From: UBA1774 sp045223835
GTDB lineage: Bacteria; Bacillota; Clostridia; Oscillospirales; Oscillospiraceae
Reading direction: 5' to 3'
Assembly (NCBI GenBank): GCA_045223835.1
Contig: JBGUZS010000131.1
Span: forward strand, 1 to 21,451
DNA length: 21,451 nucleotides
Shown here: piece after piece, positions 1 through 6,351 of the stretch
How the letters are laid out: each line of letters starts with the position of its first letter
Numbering within the stretch: position 1 is the first letter of the stretch
Translations under genes and position numbers: made by a program
Notes under the pieces: model-generated
Seen by the model: the letters and a program-made list of their open reading frames with translations, nothing else
What the model was told of the DNA's origin: nothing
The model's database searches: none

Positions 1-603
1 CTGAAAGCTGCCGGTGTCGAACGCCTCCTGCCCCATGCGGTTGAATTGTATAGCGTTATACCCGCTCTTCCCCCCGGACAGGAACAGGCCGGAGAGGAAG
101 CCACCCAAAGCGTCAAGGCCCAGCTCCTTCCCCCGGTCCCCCAGGGCGGAGAGCAGGGCCTTCGTATGGTCCAGGCCCTTTTCCTCATATACGGAAACGA
201 GCTCCTTGAACTCGCTTTCCTCCGTAACCGTCACCAGGTCATACAGGTCGTCCGCGATCCAGTTCAGCAGATCGGAGGCCCCTTCTTCCGCAGCTTCCGC
301 TCCGGCGTTCCCCAGGATGTACCGCCGGAATCCGGCCCTTCCCAGACTGCGCACGCCGGTCTTGAACAGGGCGTCGAAGCCCATTTTCTCCGTGGCGGCC
401 TCGATGACGCCCGCTGCGGTGCCGATGATAAAGCTCCGTTTGTCGGAAAGACCACGCTCCTTTGCCGCGAGGACACTGTCCGCAGCAGCCTCCGTCCCCA
501 TGATCGTCAGGGCCAGGGGTTCCATCCCGCCGGTAATGGCGGAGGTATACAGGAAGTCGCTCATGGACATGGCCAGGTTATAGCCATAGGAACCGACCTT
601 TCC
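1..603 (-). pseudogene. 3'-incomplete, 5'-broken phage-type large protein
   Basis: On the minus strand one frame stays open for 201 codons from 603 to the window edge, so the C-terminus lies outside. It is helical and Gly/Ala-rich (for example SMSDFLYTSAITGG, GNAGAEAAEEGASD). That pattern resembles, from memory, a domain in very large multi-domain phage or conjugative-element proteins of Clostridia. An in-frame TAG at 604-606 cuts the 5' side. The first ATG codons (570 and 564) have no visible ribosome site, and protein-like sequence continues upstream of them to the stop. I therefore think the gene lost its 5' part next to the palindromes at 606-722. The family assignment is tentative; the coding frame itself is fairly sure because codon use and amino-acid patterning are coherent. 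Confidence 0.5.
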
Positions 604-605
604 CT

Positions 606-722
606 AAGACAAGGGGACGGTTCTTTTGTCTTCGCACAGCATCGGGCAAAAACTGTCCCTTTGTCTGAAAACCTGTGCGCCTACCTCATTCTTTCGCAGG
701 AAAGCATGCGCACAAGGGACAG
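606..722. repeat. REP-like palindromes
   Basis: AAGACAA at 606-612 pairs with TTGTCTT at 626-632 around a GGGGACGGTTC-type core. A second pair, CTGTCCCTT at 653-661 and AAGGGACAG at 714-722, shares the GTCCC core. Palindromes of this type often flank IS200-like or REP-associated transposase modules in Firmicutes (family knowledge). No transposase is present here, so this is at most a relic or a non-autonomous unit. Confidence 0.5.
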
Positions 723-740
723 CGCCTGAACATAGCAAAG

Positions 741-771
741 CCCCCGAAAACACAGCGTTTTCGGGGGTTTT
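741..771. terminator. intrinsic terminator hairpin
   Basis: A perfect 11-bp stem CCCCCGAAAAC (741-751) / GTTTTCGGGGG (757-767) with a 5-nt loop, followed by TTTT on the plus strand. It lies about 60 nt past the stop of the minus-strand four-helix-bundle gene and probably ends that transcript, although the minus-side T-run is weak. Confidence 0.75.
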
Positions 772-828
772 GAGTAATCGGTTAAAACACCTGCTTCCTC
801 CGGAAGCAAATCATCGTATACGGAAAGA

Positions 829-1182
829 TCATGATTGATTTTCTTTTGCTGTTTTAACCGATGAAATCAGCATAACTCTTATACTGGTACAAGCGGAATC
901 AAGCGTCTTGAACTCCGATTCTGACAAATACCCTGTACGGTAAAGTAATTCCAGCCAATAACCGGTCTCATTTGCTTCTTTCAAAGCGATCTGCAATTTG
1001 GCGATAAAATCCGCCTTTCCGTGGGCGTACTGTGCTTCGCGGATATTTGCGCCGATGGAAGTCCCGGATCGGCCGATCTGGTTGGAGATAATCGATTCAC
1101 GTTTTGCTTTCAGCTGTTTCACCAGTTGGATGATCGAAACCGCAAAATCCATGGACTGCGTACAGAGTTTTGAATCGGACAC
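829..1182 (-). CDS. four-helix-bundle protein (S23 / Avd-like family)
   Basis: A 117-residue protein with the hallmark pattern of the 23S-intervening-sequence / four-helix-bundle family: an N-terminal FAVSIIQLVKQL helix, then QIGRSGTSIGANIREAQYA and ALKEANETGYWLELL. Members occur inside 23S rRNA insertions, and the related Avd protein serves diversity-generating retroelements, where it binds nucleic acid. I chose the GTG start at 1182 because AAAAAGGAGG lies 8-9 nt upstream (1191-1200); a longer frame to 1227 lacks such a site. No reverse transcriptase or rRNA is nearby, so its role here is unknown. Directly upstream (1248-1397) is an unusual array of mini-hairpins that may be part of the same unit. 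The gene lies just outside the inferred element. Confidence 0.85.
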   Translation of the reverse strand: MSDSKLCTQSMDFAVSIIQLVKQLKAKRESIISNQIGRSGTSIGANIREAQYAHGKADFIAKLQIALKEANETGYWLELLYRTGYLSESEFKTLDSACTSIRVMLISSVKTAKENQS

Positions 1183-1247
1183 TGTAGCGGCCTCCTTTTT
1201 GCCAGGCAATAATCCTGCTGTGGTCACACTGCGCTCAGGAAGTGAAG

Positions 1248-1397
1248 CGGCTCGCTTCGCTCACCGTGAAGTATTGCGGCTGACGCCGCAAAGTGAAGTG
1301 AAGCGTTCCGCCCATCGTGCCGCAGGCACACTTCACGCGCGAAGCGCGGCTTCACGTCCGAAGGACGCTTCACGTTCCGCGCAAGCGGAACGCTTCA
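1248..1397. repeat. mini-hairpin array with CTTCAC/GTGAAG linkers
   Basis: At least five short perfect hairpins lie head to tail: TTGCGGC/GCCGCAA (1274-1291), GTGCC/GGCAC (1317-1329), CGCGC/GCGCG (1336-1348), CGTCC/GGACG (1355-1367) and GTTCCGC/GCGGAAC (1374-1391). Several have GAA, GCA or GCAA loops. They are joined by a recurring CTTCAC linker (GTGAAG on the other strand). Stem sequences differ between units while the linker and architecture are kept. No open frame explains it. It sits between the four-helix-bundle gene and the tRNA-derived attL. Confidence 0.75.
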
Positions 1398-1399
1398 TT

Positions 1400-1433
1400 G
1401 CAAAAAGCACTTGCTTCCGCAAGTGCTTTTTGC
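1400..1433 (-). terminator. hairpin terminator, probably original tRNA-Trp terminator
   Basis: A perfect 15-bp stem GCAAAAAGCACTTGC (1400-1414) / GCAAGTGCTTTTTGC (1419-1433) with a TTCC loop. On the minus strand it stands immediately after the tRNA-Trp 3' half at 1435-1479. That is where the terminator of the uninterrupted tRNA gene would be, which supports reading 1435 as the chromosomal side of attL. Confidence 0.7.
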
Positions 1434-1434
1434 C

Positions 1435-1479
1435 TGGCAGGGGCAGAAGGACTTGAACCCTCGGCACTCGGTTTTGGAG
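1435..1479 (-). other. attL: 45-bp duplicate of the tRNA-Trp 3' half
   Basis: These 45 bases match 21376-21420 exactly and correspond to tRNA-Trp from the anticodon to the CCA end. Identity stops at once on both sides (base 1434 versus 21375; 1480 versus 21421). The rest of a tRNA is absent, so this is the duplicated attachment site left by integration into tRNA-Trp. Confidence 0.88.
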
Positions 1480-1561
1480 TGGCTGAACGCGAAATATCCA
1501 GTCCAATCCGTTCCCCCGTGTCGCAAGGGTTGTGACGATTCCGCCCGCTCCCCGGATTCGA

Positions 1562-1582
1562 TTTTGATGCTGGATTGATGCT
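1562..1582 (+). promoter_or_regulatory. left-end integrase arm-type repeats
   Basis: Two TGATGCT copies (1565-1571, 1576-1582) are spaced 11 bp apart, and the first is extended to TTTTGATGCT. The same pair with the same 11-bp spacing is at 21190-21207. They lie 86 bp inside attL, in a 1480-1773 stretch without a gene. Candidate arm-type binding sites for the tyrosine integrase. A short GGAGGTGC/GCACCCCCTCC-type hairpin is also present near 1630-1650. Confidence 0.6.
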
Positions 1583-1773
1583 CTACGAATCTCGCACTTC
1601 CGTTTTCATAAATCCATCGATAACCGACGCAGGAGGTGCAGGCACCCCCTCCGCAGGAAAGTGGGTAACTATAGTAACTGAAGTATAAAGCCCTGATACC
1701 GTAATCAGTTCATGGTTCAGATTGAAACCGCTCAATCCGTCCACCTCTGTCCAGTGGCTCCCCTGTAATCACC

Positions 1774-2058
1774 TCACGGTCGTTGCCAGGCATTAGCAGC
1801 CGATCCGATTCCACTCAAGAAACGACCGGCGAAATCAAACTCCGCCTCGATTTTTGCAAGCTCTTCTTCCGTCTGCGCTGAAAGGATGTCCCGCTTTGCA
1901 TTCCAGACCAGGTCATGGATCACGACCACAGGATGGGTCAGGTCTTCCGTTGCGGAGATTCCGTTGGCCCATTCATAGCGATACAGGTCACCAAGAACGT
2001 CCGCCCCTTTTTCCATCAGGACTTCCTGCAGCAGGGAGAACTCATATTTTTTGCTCAC
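1774..2058 (-). CDS. hypothetical protein, 94 aa
   Basis: A small acidic protein, not recognised. It begins VSKKYEFSLLQEVLMEKGADVLGDLYRYEW and has a second helical stretch with TEEELAKIEAEFDFAGRF. The GTG start at 2058 is preferred because GGAGG stands about 8 nt upstream (GGAGGTGAGCTTC before GTG); a frame opening three codons earlier has no ribosome site. No signal peptide, membrane segment or Cys motif. It lies just inside attL and is read towards it, in the same direction as the gene at 2256-2528, with about 200 nt between them. It may be an element accessory gene. Confidence 0.6.
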   Translation of the reverse strand: MSKKYEFSLLQEVLMEKGADVLGDLYRYEWANGISATEDLTHPVVVIHDLVWNAKRDILSAQTEEELAKIEAEFDFAGRFLSGIGSAANAWQRP

Positions 2059-2255
2059 GAAGCTCACCTCCGTCTGAGAGCCTCTGAAATCCAGCCACAG
2101 TATACCACAGCGGTAAGATGGTTACAAGTAAACCTCGGGTTATTCCGTAGATGACCGGACTGTCTCTCTCATCCCCCCGGGCTCCGGGAGGTGATGGGGA
2201 ACTAGATGAAGAAGAACATAAAAGGCAGCAAAAACACGAACCATTCCACGATGAT

Positions 2256-2528
2256 TCAAAAAGATTGTTGGTGGATGAGGCGCATATATTCTGCCGTGGT
2301 ATGGGCGATGTCCGTTGCCCGGCAGAACGCTTCCTCAGCGCCCTCCCGTTCCAGATCATTGCGTCTGAACTGCGCCCCGCCGCCCGCCGTGATCCTACAG
2401 AGAGGCGCGCCGCACCACTCGAGGGGGAGCAGGCCGTCTCGCTGTTCCAGGACAGAAAAGCCTTCGCGGGCGAGGTGAATGCCGACTTCCTTATAGAAGC
2501 GGTCGCGGGCTTCTTCATTGTTTTCCAT
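2256..2528 (-). CDS. hypothetical protein, 90 aa
   Basis: Starts MENNEEARDRFYKEVGIHL after a strong AAGGAGG site 7-8 nt upstream of the ATG at 2528. The middle (LPLEWCGAPLCRITAGGGAQ) looks like a beta-rich core and the end (CRATDIAHTTAEYMRLIHQQ) is helical. I do not recognise a family. The same frame past the TGA reads a very hydrophobic stretch (VEWFVFLLPFMFFF) to a TAG at about 2204, so the gene may once have been longer. Its upstream region is shared with a short plus-strand frame at 2546. Confidence 0.6.
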   Translation of the reverse strand: MENNEEARDRFYKEVGIHLAREGFSVLEQRDGLLPLEWCGAPLCRITAGGGAQFRRNDLEREGAEEAFCRATDIAHTTAEYMRLIHQQSF

Positions 2529-2545
2529 TCTCAGACCTCCTTGAT

Positions 2546-2668
2546 TTGGACATAAAAAAAGACCGGATCGTCGCCATATTTGACGAGCTATCCGGCCTGG
2601 AAAAGCGGTATTCAGTTGCTGATGGAGAGTTCGAGTCCATCCGGTTTGCGATTTTGGAGAAAATGTAG
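2546..2668 (+). CDS. possible 40-codon small ORF or gene remnant
   Basis: TTG-initiated frame reading LDIKKDRIVAIFDELSGLEKRY and then a charged segment to TAG at 2666. The amino-acid pattern is amphipathic and protein-like, and a terminator hairpin follows at 2676-2709, but there is no good ribosome site before the TTG. It could be the 3' end of a lost gene. Confidence 0.3.
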   Translation: MDIKKDRIVAIFDELSGLEKRYSVADGEFESIRFAILEKM

Positions 2669-2675
2669 AAAATTC

Positions 2676-2709
2676 AGAGGGTGTCCCAATGTGAATTGAG
2701 ACACCCTCT
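2676..2709. terminator. long near-perfect palindrome
   Basis: AGAGGGTGTCcCAAT (2676-2690) pairs with ATTGaGACACCCTCT (2695-2709), a 15-bp stem with one mismatch and a GTGA loop. It follows the small frame ending at 2668. No T-run, so termination is only likely. Confidence 0.5.
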
Positions 2710-2719
2710 CAGGCCTTGT

Positions 2720-2752
2720 AACTCCTAGCTTTCCGGGCATTGTAGGAGTTTT
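2720..2752 (+). terminator. hairpin AACTCCTA/TAGGAGTT followed by TT
   Basis: Eight-bp stem (2720-2727 / 2743-2750) ending in GTTTT on the plus strand, just after the previous palindrome. Weak but plausible intrinsic terminator. Confidence 0.45.
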
Positions 2753-2806
2753 AACCTGCTTTTCTGCAGCAATCGCTTAAAACTCCAGTTTCTGCCCGAG
2801 GCAGCG

Positions 2807-2841
2807 CAAAACCGGAGCCCGGCGATGCGGGTCCGGTTTTG
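2807..2841 (-). terminator. terminator of the TetR-family gene
   Basis: CAAAACCGGA (2807-2816) and TCCGGTTTTG (2832-2841) form a 10-bp stem around a GC-rich loop. On the minus strand the stem ends in TTTTG. It lies about 100 nt after the stop of the regulator at 2938. Confidence 0.6.
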
Positions 2842-2937
2842 GACAGCGGCGCGACCGCGCGGGCGTTTTCGTCTCTTGCGGATCCGCTGGCCCGTGCGAA
2901 GACAGCTGCGGCAATCCGCAGCGGTTCGTGCTGCGAT

Positions 2938-3450
2938 TCACCGGATGGATATGCTCCCGGAGATCCGGATCATCTCTTCGGGTGATTCGTGGAATCCCCG
3001 CTGGATCCATTCGTCCAAAAGCCCGAAAAGGGCGTAAGCGTAGAATTTTCCTTTATAACATGCCGCCGGATCCGCGTCGTGCTTCGGATACAGCACCGTT
3101 TGAAAGGCGTCATACACCGCCGACTGCCGCTCACGCTGATAAATCAGGGTCAGCAGCTCCCGGATGCTGTAATTGAAGAGGAAAAAGGCCGATGTGTTCG
3201 TCAGGGAAAAGTCGTCGCGGATCTCCAACTCGTTCTGTTCGGCCCAGCGCTCCCAAAGCTTGATCAGCTTGAAGGAGATCAGCTCGTTTTTTGTCTTGAA
3301 GTTCCGAAAATAGGTCGTTCTGCCAACGCTGGCCATCTTTGCGATCTCCGAGACGGTGATCTGATCCACGCGTTTGGTCTTCATCAGCTTGATCAGCGAA
3401 TCGGACAGGCACTCCTTTAAAAACTCCGTTGTCCGTGCGTTTCCGCCCAT
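2938..3450 (-). CDS. TetR/AcrR-family transcriptional regulator
   Basis: A 170-residue protein with the TetR N-terminal DNA-binding region at about residues 8-55: LKECLSDSLIKLMKTK, then ITVSEIAKMASVGRTTYFRNFKTKNELI, the typical helix-turn-helix with aromatic YFRNF ending. The C-terminal half is helical, with AYALFGLLDEWIQRGF as in the TetR_C class common in Firmicutes. It is shorter than the usual 190-200 residues at the C-terminus. It is divergent from the dehydrogenase gene at 3638. A 16-bp palindrome lies just past the -10 box of that gene, so the simplest reading is ligand-relieved repression of the dehydrogenase and perhaps of itself. The ligand is not predictable; an acyl-CoA or related molecule would fit the neighbour. 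Confidence 0.85.
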   Translation of the reverse strand: MGGNARTTEFLKECLSDSLIKLMKTKRVDQITVSEIAKMASVGRTTYFRNFKTKNELISFKLIKLWERWAEQNELEIRDDFSLTNTSAFFLFNYSIRELLTLIYQRERQSAVYDAFQTVLYPKHDADPAACYKGKFYAYALFGLLDEWIQRGFHESPEEMIRISGSISIR

Positions 3451-3515
3451 ATTCTCCCCGTTCCGTTTCCTACTGGTATTTTTTCCGCTCTTCGTACCAT
3501 TGCTGTGCGGTCGGC

Positions 3516-3568
3516 TTGAAAACTCCGCAGAGTGACATATAATGAATTGGATTGGTACAAAAGTACCA
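3516..3568 (+). promoter_or_regulatory. promoter plus palindromic operator for the dehydrogenase gene
   Basis: TTGAAA (3516-3521), 16 bp, TATAAT (3538-3543). TGGTAC-AAAA-GTACCA (3553-3568) begins about 10 bp past the -10 box, so a bound regulator would block transcription start. Related half-sites TGGTA and TACCA also occur at 3475-3479 and 3495-3499, nearer the TetR gene start. Confidence 0.75.
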
Positions 3569-3637
3569 TTACAATATATTTATTCCGCTGTCCTATGTCA
3601 ATAGGACCGGATCACTACACGGGAAAGGATGATAAAC

Positions 3638-4606
3638 ATGGCGTCTCAACTGAACAAGGTGGTTGTGGCCGGCGGCGGCGTGCTGGGGACCCAGATCGGG
3701 CTCATGTGCGCTTATGCGGGCAAGGATGTGACTTTCTGGCTTCGTTCCGAGGGTTCCATCGAGCGCACGCGGCCGAAGATCGAGCGGTATTCCTCGCTGA
3801 TGCTTCAGGATCTGCTGGGGGCGAAAGCCTATATCGGCAATCCCATGGGCGGGCATCTCTACCCCAAAGGGCTCATCCGGGAATGGAAAGGGATTACGGC
3901 GGAGGCCATCGACGCCCTGGCCGAGCAGGCAAAGAAGAATTTTGCCGGCATTCATATCGAGCTGGATCTGGCCAAAGCCCTGGCCGACGCGGATGTGGTG
4001 ATCGAGTCCATGTCTGAAGATCCGAAGGCCAAGATCAGCGTTTATACCGCCATGAAGGATCTGCTGCCGGAAAAAACCGTTCTGCTCACCAACTCCTCCA
4101 CCATGCTCCCCAGCACCTTTGCCGGGTATACCGGCCGGCCCGAAAAGTACCTGGCGCTCCACTTTGCCAACACGATCTGGAAGAACAACACCGCCGAGGT
4201 CATGGGCCACCCGGGCACCGATCCCGAGATCTACAAGCAGACCGTGGCGTTTGCGGACGAGATCAACATGATCCCCCTGCAGCTGCACAAGGAGCAGCCC
4301 GGCTATATCCTCAATTCCATGCTGGTCCCCTTCCTGAGCGCTGCCCAGGCGCTGCTGGCCACCGGCGTGGCTGACTTTGAGACCATCGATAAAACCTGGG
4401 AGCTGGCCACCGGCGCGCCCGCCGGGCCGTTCAAGATCCTGGATATCGTGGGCCTGGAGACGGCCTACAACATCAACCAGATGAAGCCGGACGCCCAGAC
4501 GGAGGGTACGGTCACCAATCTCATCGGGAAGCTCCTGAAAGAGAAGATCGACCGGGGCGAGACCGGCGTCAACAACGGTATCGGTTTTTACGATTACAGA
4601 AAATAA
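3638..4606 (+). CDS. 3-hydroxyacyl-CoA dehydrogenase-like protein
   Basis: A 322-residue, probably cytosolic enzyme of the 3-hydroxyacyl/3-hydroxybutyryl-CoA dehydrogenase family, which oxidises a 3-hydroxyacyl-CoA with NAD. The Rossmann motif VVVAGGGVLGTQIG is at residues 8-21. The NSST segment (152-155), His175 in LALHFANTIW and Asn226 in PGYILNSM match the catalytic Ser-His-Asn set; Glu187 in the AEV segment fits the His partner. The usual HFFNP is changed to HFANTIW, and about 40 residues are inserted after the first Rossmann helices, so substrate range may differ from the classical enzyme. ATG 3638 is preferred over ATG 3629 because GGAAAGG lies 9 nt before it but only 0-1 nt before the other. 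It is single, TetR-controlled and ended by the hairpin at 4647. No thiolase, crotonase or acyl-CoA dehydrogenase is nearby, so it is not a standard butyrate operon. Confidence 0.85.
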   Translation: MASQLNKVVVAGGGVLGTQIGLMCAYAGKDVTFWLRSEGSIERTRPKIERYSSLMLQDLLGAKAYIGNPMGGHLYPKGLIREWKGITAEAIDALAEQAKKNFAGIHIELDLAKALADADVVIESMSEDPKAKISVYTAMKDLLPEKTVLLTNSSTMLPSTFAGYTGRPEKYLALHFANTIWKNNTAEVMGHPGTDPEIYKQTVAFADEINMIPLQLHKEQPGYILNSMLVPFLSAAQALLATGVADFETIDKTWELATGAPAGPFKILDIVGLETAYNINQMKPDAQTEGTVTNLIGKLLKEKIDRGETGVNNGIGFYDYRK

Positions 4607-4646
4607 ACCAACCGCATAAGTTCCCATGCCGGCAAGAACAGCAAAC

Positions 4647-4670
4647 GCCCAGGTCCTTTAGGGCCTGGGC
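4647..4670 (+). terminator. terminator after the dehydrogenase gene
   Basis: GCCCAGGTCC (4647-4656) / GGGCCTGGGC (4661-4670), a 10-bp stem with one G-T pair and a TTTA loop, followed by TT. It stands about 40 nt past the stop codon. Confidence 0.65.
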
Positions 4671-5145
4671 TTCAGACTGTAGACAAAGTACATACAAGCC
4701 TCGCAGAGTTCGCGCCCGCAGGCGCGAAAGAGATGGGATGATTTCGGGGCGGAATTCAGTTCTGCCCCGAAATACCGCTCACGGAGCGCACTGTGGTCGT
4801 CGTCGCAAGGCTCATTGCTCCGCTTTACCCCAAAGGGGCAAAGCTCCGATATTCGCCTGTTCCTCCTCTCCAAACGGAAGCAGCGCTTCCGTTTGGAAAA
4901 GGAAGAAGGAAATGAGCGGGTGCAATCAGCCATGCTCGATCCGAAGCAAAGGCTTCGGATCGAAGAGGAGAAGCCGCAAGCGATATGCAGTTTTCACGGC
5001 CCTTACGCAAACCGTGGAAACGGAATGAGCGCTGCGAGCTTCGACGAAGTGCAGGCTTTCTCAAATCGGAGCCCAGCATTCCGTGCGCGAGGGCCCCTCG
5101 CAGGGACGTGCGCGTACAGCGAAGCGGGTCCGGTTTTGGGAGGAG

Positions 5146-5208
5146 AAAGCCCCGGGAATCATCAAGCGGCTGCGCTGGGCGCGGCCGCGAAGCATTCCCG
5201 GGGCTTTT
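5146..5208 (+). terminator. 14-bp hairpin with T-run
   Basis: AAAGCCCCGGGAAT (5146-5159) pairs perfectly with ATTCCCGGGGCTTT (5194-5207), ending in TTTT on the plus strand. The 34-nt loop is GC-rich. No gene directly upstream. Confidence 0.55.
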
Positions 5209-5279
5209 GACGAGGCGGCGCTCGGCGCGGCCGCCCGGCACTCTCCGAGTGCCTCGGGTTCACTGTTTTCTATTTCTGG

Positions 5280-5319
5280 CCAAGCCAAAAGCCGCCCATT
5301 CGGACGGCTTTTGGCTTGG
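5280..5319. terminator. 15-bp perfect hairpin
   Basis: CCAAGCCAAAAGCCG (5280-5294) and CGGCTTTTGGCTTGG (5305-5319) with a 10-nt loop. It has no clear T-run and closes the hairpin-rich stretch. Confidence 0.45.
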
Positions 5320-5467
5320 AGCGATCGCCCAAAATCGCTATTCTCTCCCCTGTAATCTCCCGACTTAACCATAACAAAGTTCAATATAAGGTGTGGCTTT
5401 TCATATCTGATGATTATGCGCACCGTTCAAGGATCAGGAATAAATTAATCGATGCTTTTTGATTTTT

Positions 5468-5512
5468 CATCCCCCTGGGGGGCTTCTCAAGTTCAAGACG
5501 GTCTGTTATATT
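5468..5512 (+). promoter_or_regulatory. shared-motif promoter 1 (palindrome, weak -35, -10)
   Basis: CATCCCCCTGGGGGGC (5468-5483), then TTCTCA (-35, 5484-5489), 17 bp, and TATATT (-10, 5507-5512). The palindrome, its CAT lead, the following CTT and the 17-bp spacing recur at 13963-14007 (minus strand) and 14040-14084. The palindrome centre falls near -43, where a class II activator would sit; a poor -35 beside a good -10 fits activation. Confidence 0.7.
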
Positions 5513-5518
5513 GGCGTC

Positions 5519-5629
5519 AGATCAGATCCAGAGGGGTCGGTCTCCGCTCCGTTGGCGGGAACTGTGGGGTCGACCCCGGCGCTCGATTATGGCCTTCCGG
5601 TGTGGTGAACCGGAGGGTCATAGTTTTTT
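5519..5629 (+). ncRNA. structured leader or small RNA ending in an intrinsic terminator
   Basis: Transcription from the promoter at 5468-5512 would begin near 5519. GGGGTCG near 5537 pairs with CGACCCC near 5572, enclosing an inner CCGC/GCGG hairpin. Then TATGGCCTTCCGGT (5588-5601) pairs with ACCGGAGGGTCATA (5609-5622), 14 bp with two G-T pairs, followed by GTTTTTT (5623-5629). This gives an RNA of about 110 nt ending about 90 nt before the methyltransferase start. It may be an attenuator or riboswitch for the downstream operon, or a free small RNA. I could not match it to a known riboswitch consensus. Confidence 0.55.
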
Positions 5630-5721
5630 GATTTGCCTCGCTTAAAAGAAACATGCTCACGCAAAGAAGCAGGCTGTGCCTGTGTTTATTCGATGCAGAT
5701 GTGTTTTGGAGGTGATAGGCC

Positions 5722-6300
5722 TTGAATCAGTCGGATGTAATTGCGTTCTTCAACCGCTGCGCGCCCAGCTGGGACGAGGAAATGATCCGAAACGAGGAGG
5801 TCATCCGGATCATCCTGGACAACGCCCATATACAGCGGGGTATTGACGTTTTGGATGTGGCCTGCGGAACGGGCGTTCTGTTTCCGGATTATCTGGCACG
5901 AGAGGTCGGTAATGTGACCGGGATAGATATCGCGCCGGAGATGGCACGACGGGCAGCGGAAAAGTTCCCGGACGTGGAAGTCCTCTGCGGCGATGTGGAA
6001 ACTTACCCCTTTTGCAAAGCGTTTGACGCCGTTATGGTCTACAATGCCTTCCCCCATTTTCCGGACCCGCAGCGTCTCATTGAACGGCTCGCAGGCCTGA
6101 CAAAACCCGGAGGCCGCCTGTCCGTCGCGCACGGCATGAGCCGTGCCATGCTGACCCGCCATCATTCCGGCGCAGCCGGCAAGGTGTCCATCGAACTGAT
6201 CGGGGAACAGGAGCTGGCGGCTCTGTTCGCACCCTGGTTTGACGTAGATGTGGTCATTTCCGATGACCGGATGTATCAGGTGGCGGGCACGAAACGGTAG
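5722..6300 (+). CDS. class I SAM-dependent methyltransferase
   Basis: A 192-residue protein with a complete Rossmann methyltransferase core: motif I VLDVACGTGVLFPDYL (about residues 38-53), an acidic end of strand 2 in VTGIDIAPEM, GDVETYPF, and FDAVMVYNAFPHFPDP with the downstream helix and KPGGRLSVAHG. The substrate is not evident. The TTG start at 5722 is well supported by GGAGGTGAT 5-6 nt upstream (5708-5716). It is the first gene of a colinear run reaching 13509, with 51 nt to the next start. It lies behind the shared-motif promoter, structured leader and terminator, so its expression is probably conditional. Soluble, no signal peptide. Confidence 0.85.
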   Translation: MNQSDVIAFFNRCAPSWDEEMIRNEEVIRIILDNAHIQRGIDVLDVACGTGVLFPDYLAREVGNVTGIDIAPEMARRAAEKFPDVEVLCGDVETYPFCKAFDAVMVYNAFPHFPDPQRLIERLAGLTKPGGRLSVAHGMSRAMLTRHHSGAAGKVSIELIGEQELAALFAPWFDVDVVISDDRMYQVAGTKR

Positions 6301-6351
6301 ATCCCGGCGGAAGCCGTTCATTTATCTATGGAGGAACAAGGAGGAAACAAG

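Larger units (their letters stand above)
4671..5467. other. non-coding hairpin-rich stretch
   Basis: About 0.8 kb with no convincing gene on either strand; open frames here have arginine-rich, low-quality translations and no ribosome sites. It holds a series of unrelated hairpins: TTCGCGCC/GGCGCGAA near 4709-4729, ATTTCGGGGC/GCCCCGAAAT near 4740-4773, AAACGGAAGC/GCTTCCGTTT near 4872-4895, GATCCGAAGC/GCTTCGGATC near 4938-4961, and larger ones at 5146-5207 and 5280-5319. They could be terminators, a long structured RNA, or degenerated mobile repeats. Confidence 0.55.

Noticed and set aside
829..1182. Diversity-generating retroelement based on the Avd-like protein
   Set aside because: No reverse transcriptase, template repeat or variable repeat is present in the window.
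1248..1397. CRISPR array
   Set aside because: Repeats are short hairpins of differing sequence with a 6-nt linker; there are no equal-length repeats and spacers and no cas genes.
2168..2190. Fourth copy of the C-tract/G-tract promoter motif
   Set aside because: CATCCCCCC is followed by GGGCTCCGGG rather than the shared palindrome end, and no -10 box lies 17 bp past a -35 on either strand.
3593..4627. Long open frame antisense to the dehydrogenase gene
   Set aside because: Its translation is Gly/His/Asp/Val-biased in the manner of a reverse-frame shadow of a GC-rich gene; the plus strand has clear family motifs, ribosome site and promoter.
5468..5512. MerR-type promoter
   Set aside because: MerR operators sit inside a 19-20-bp spacer; here the spacer is 17 bp and the palindrome is upstream of the -35.
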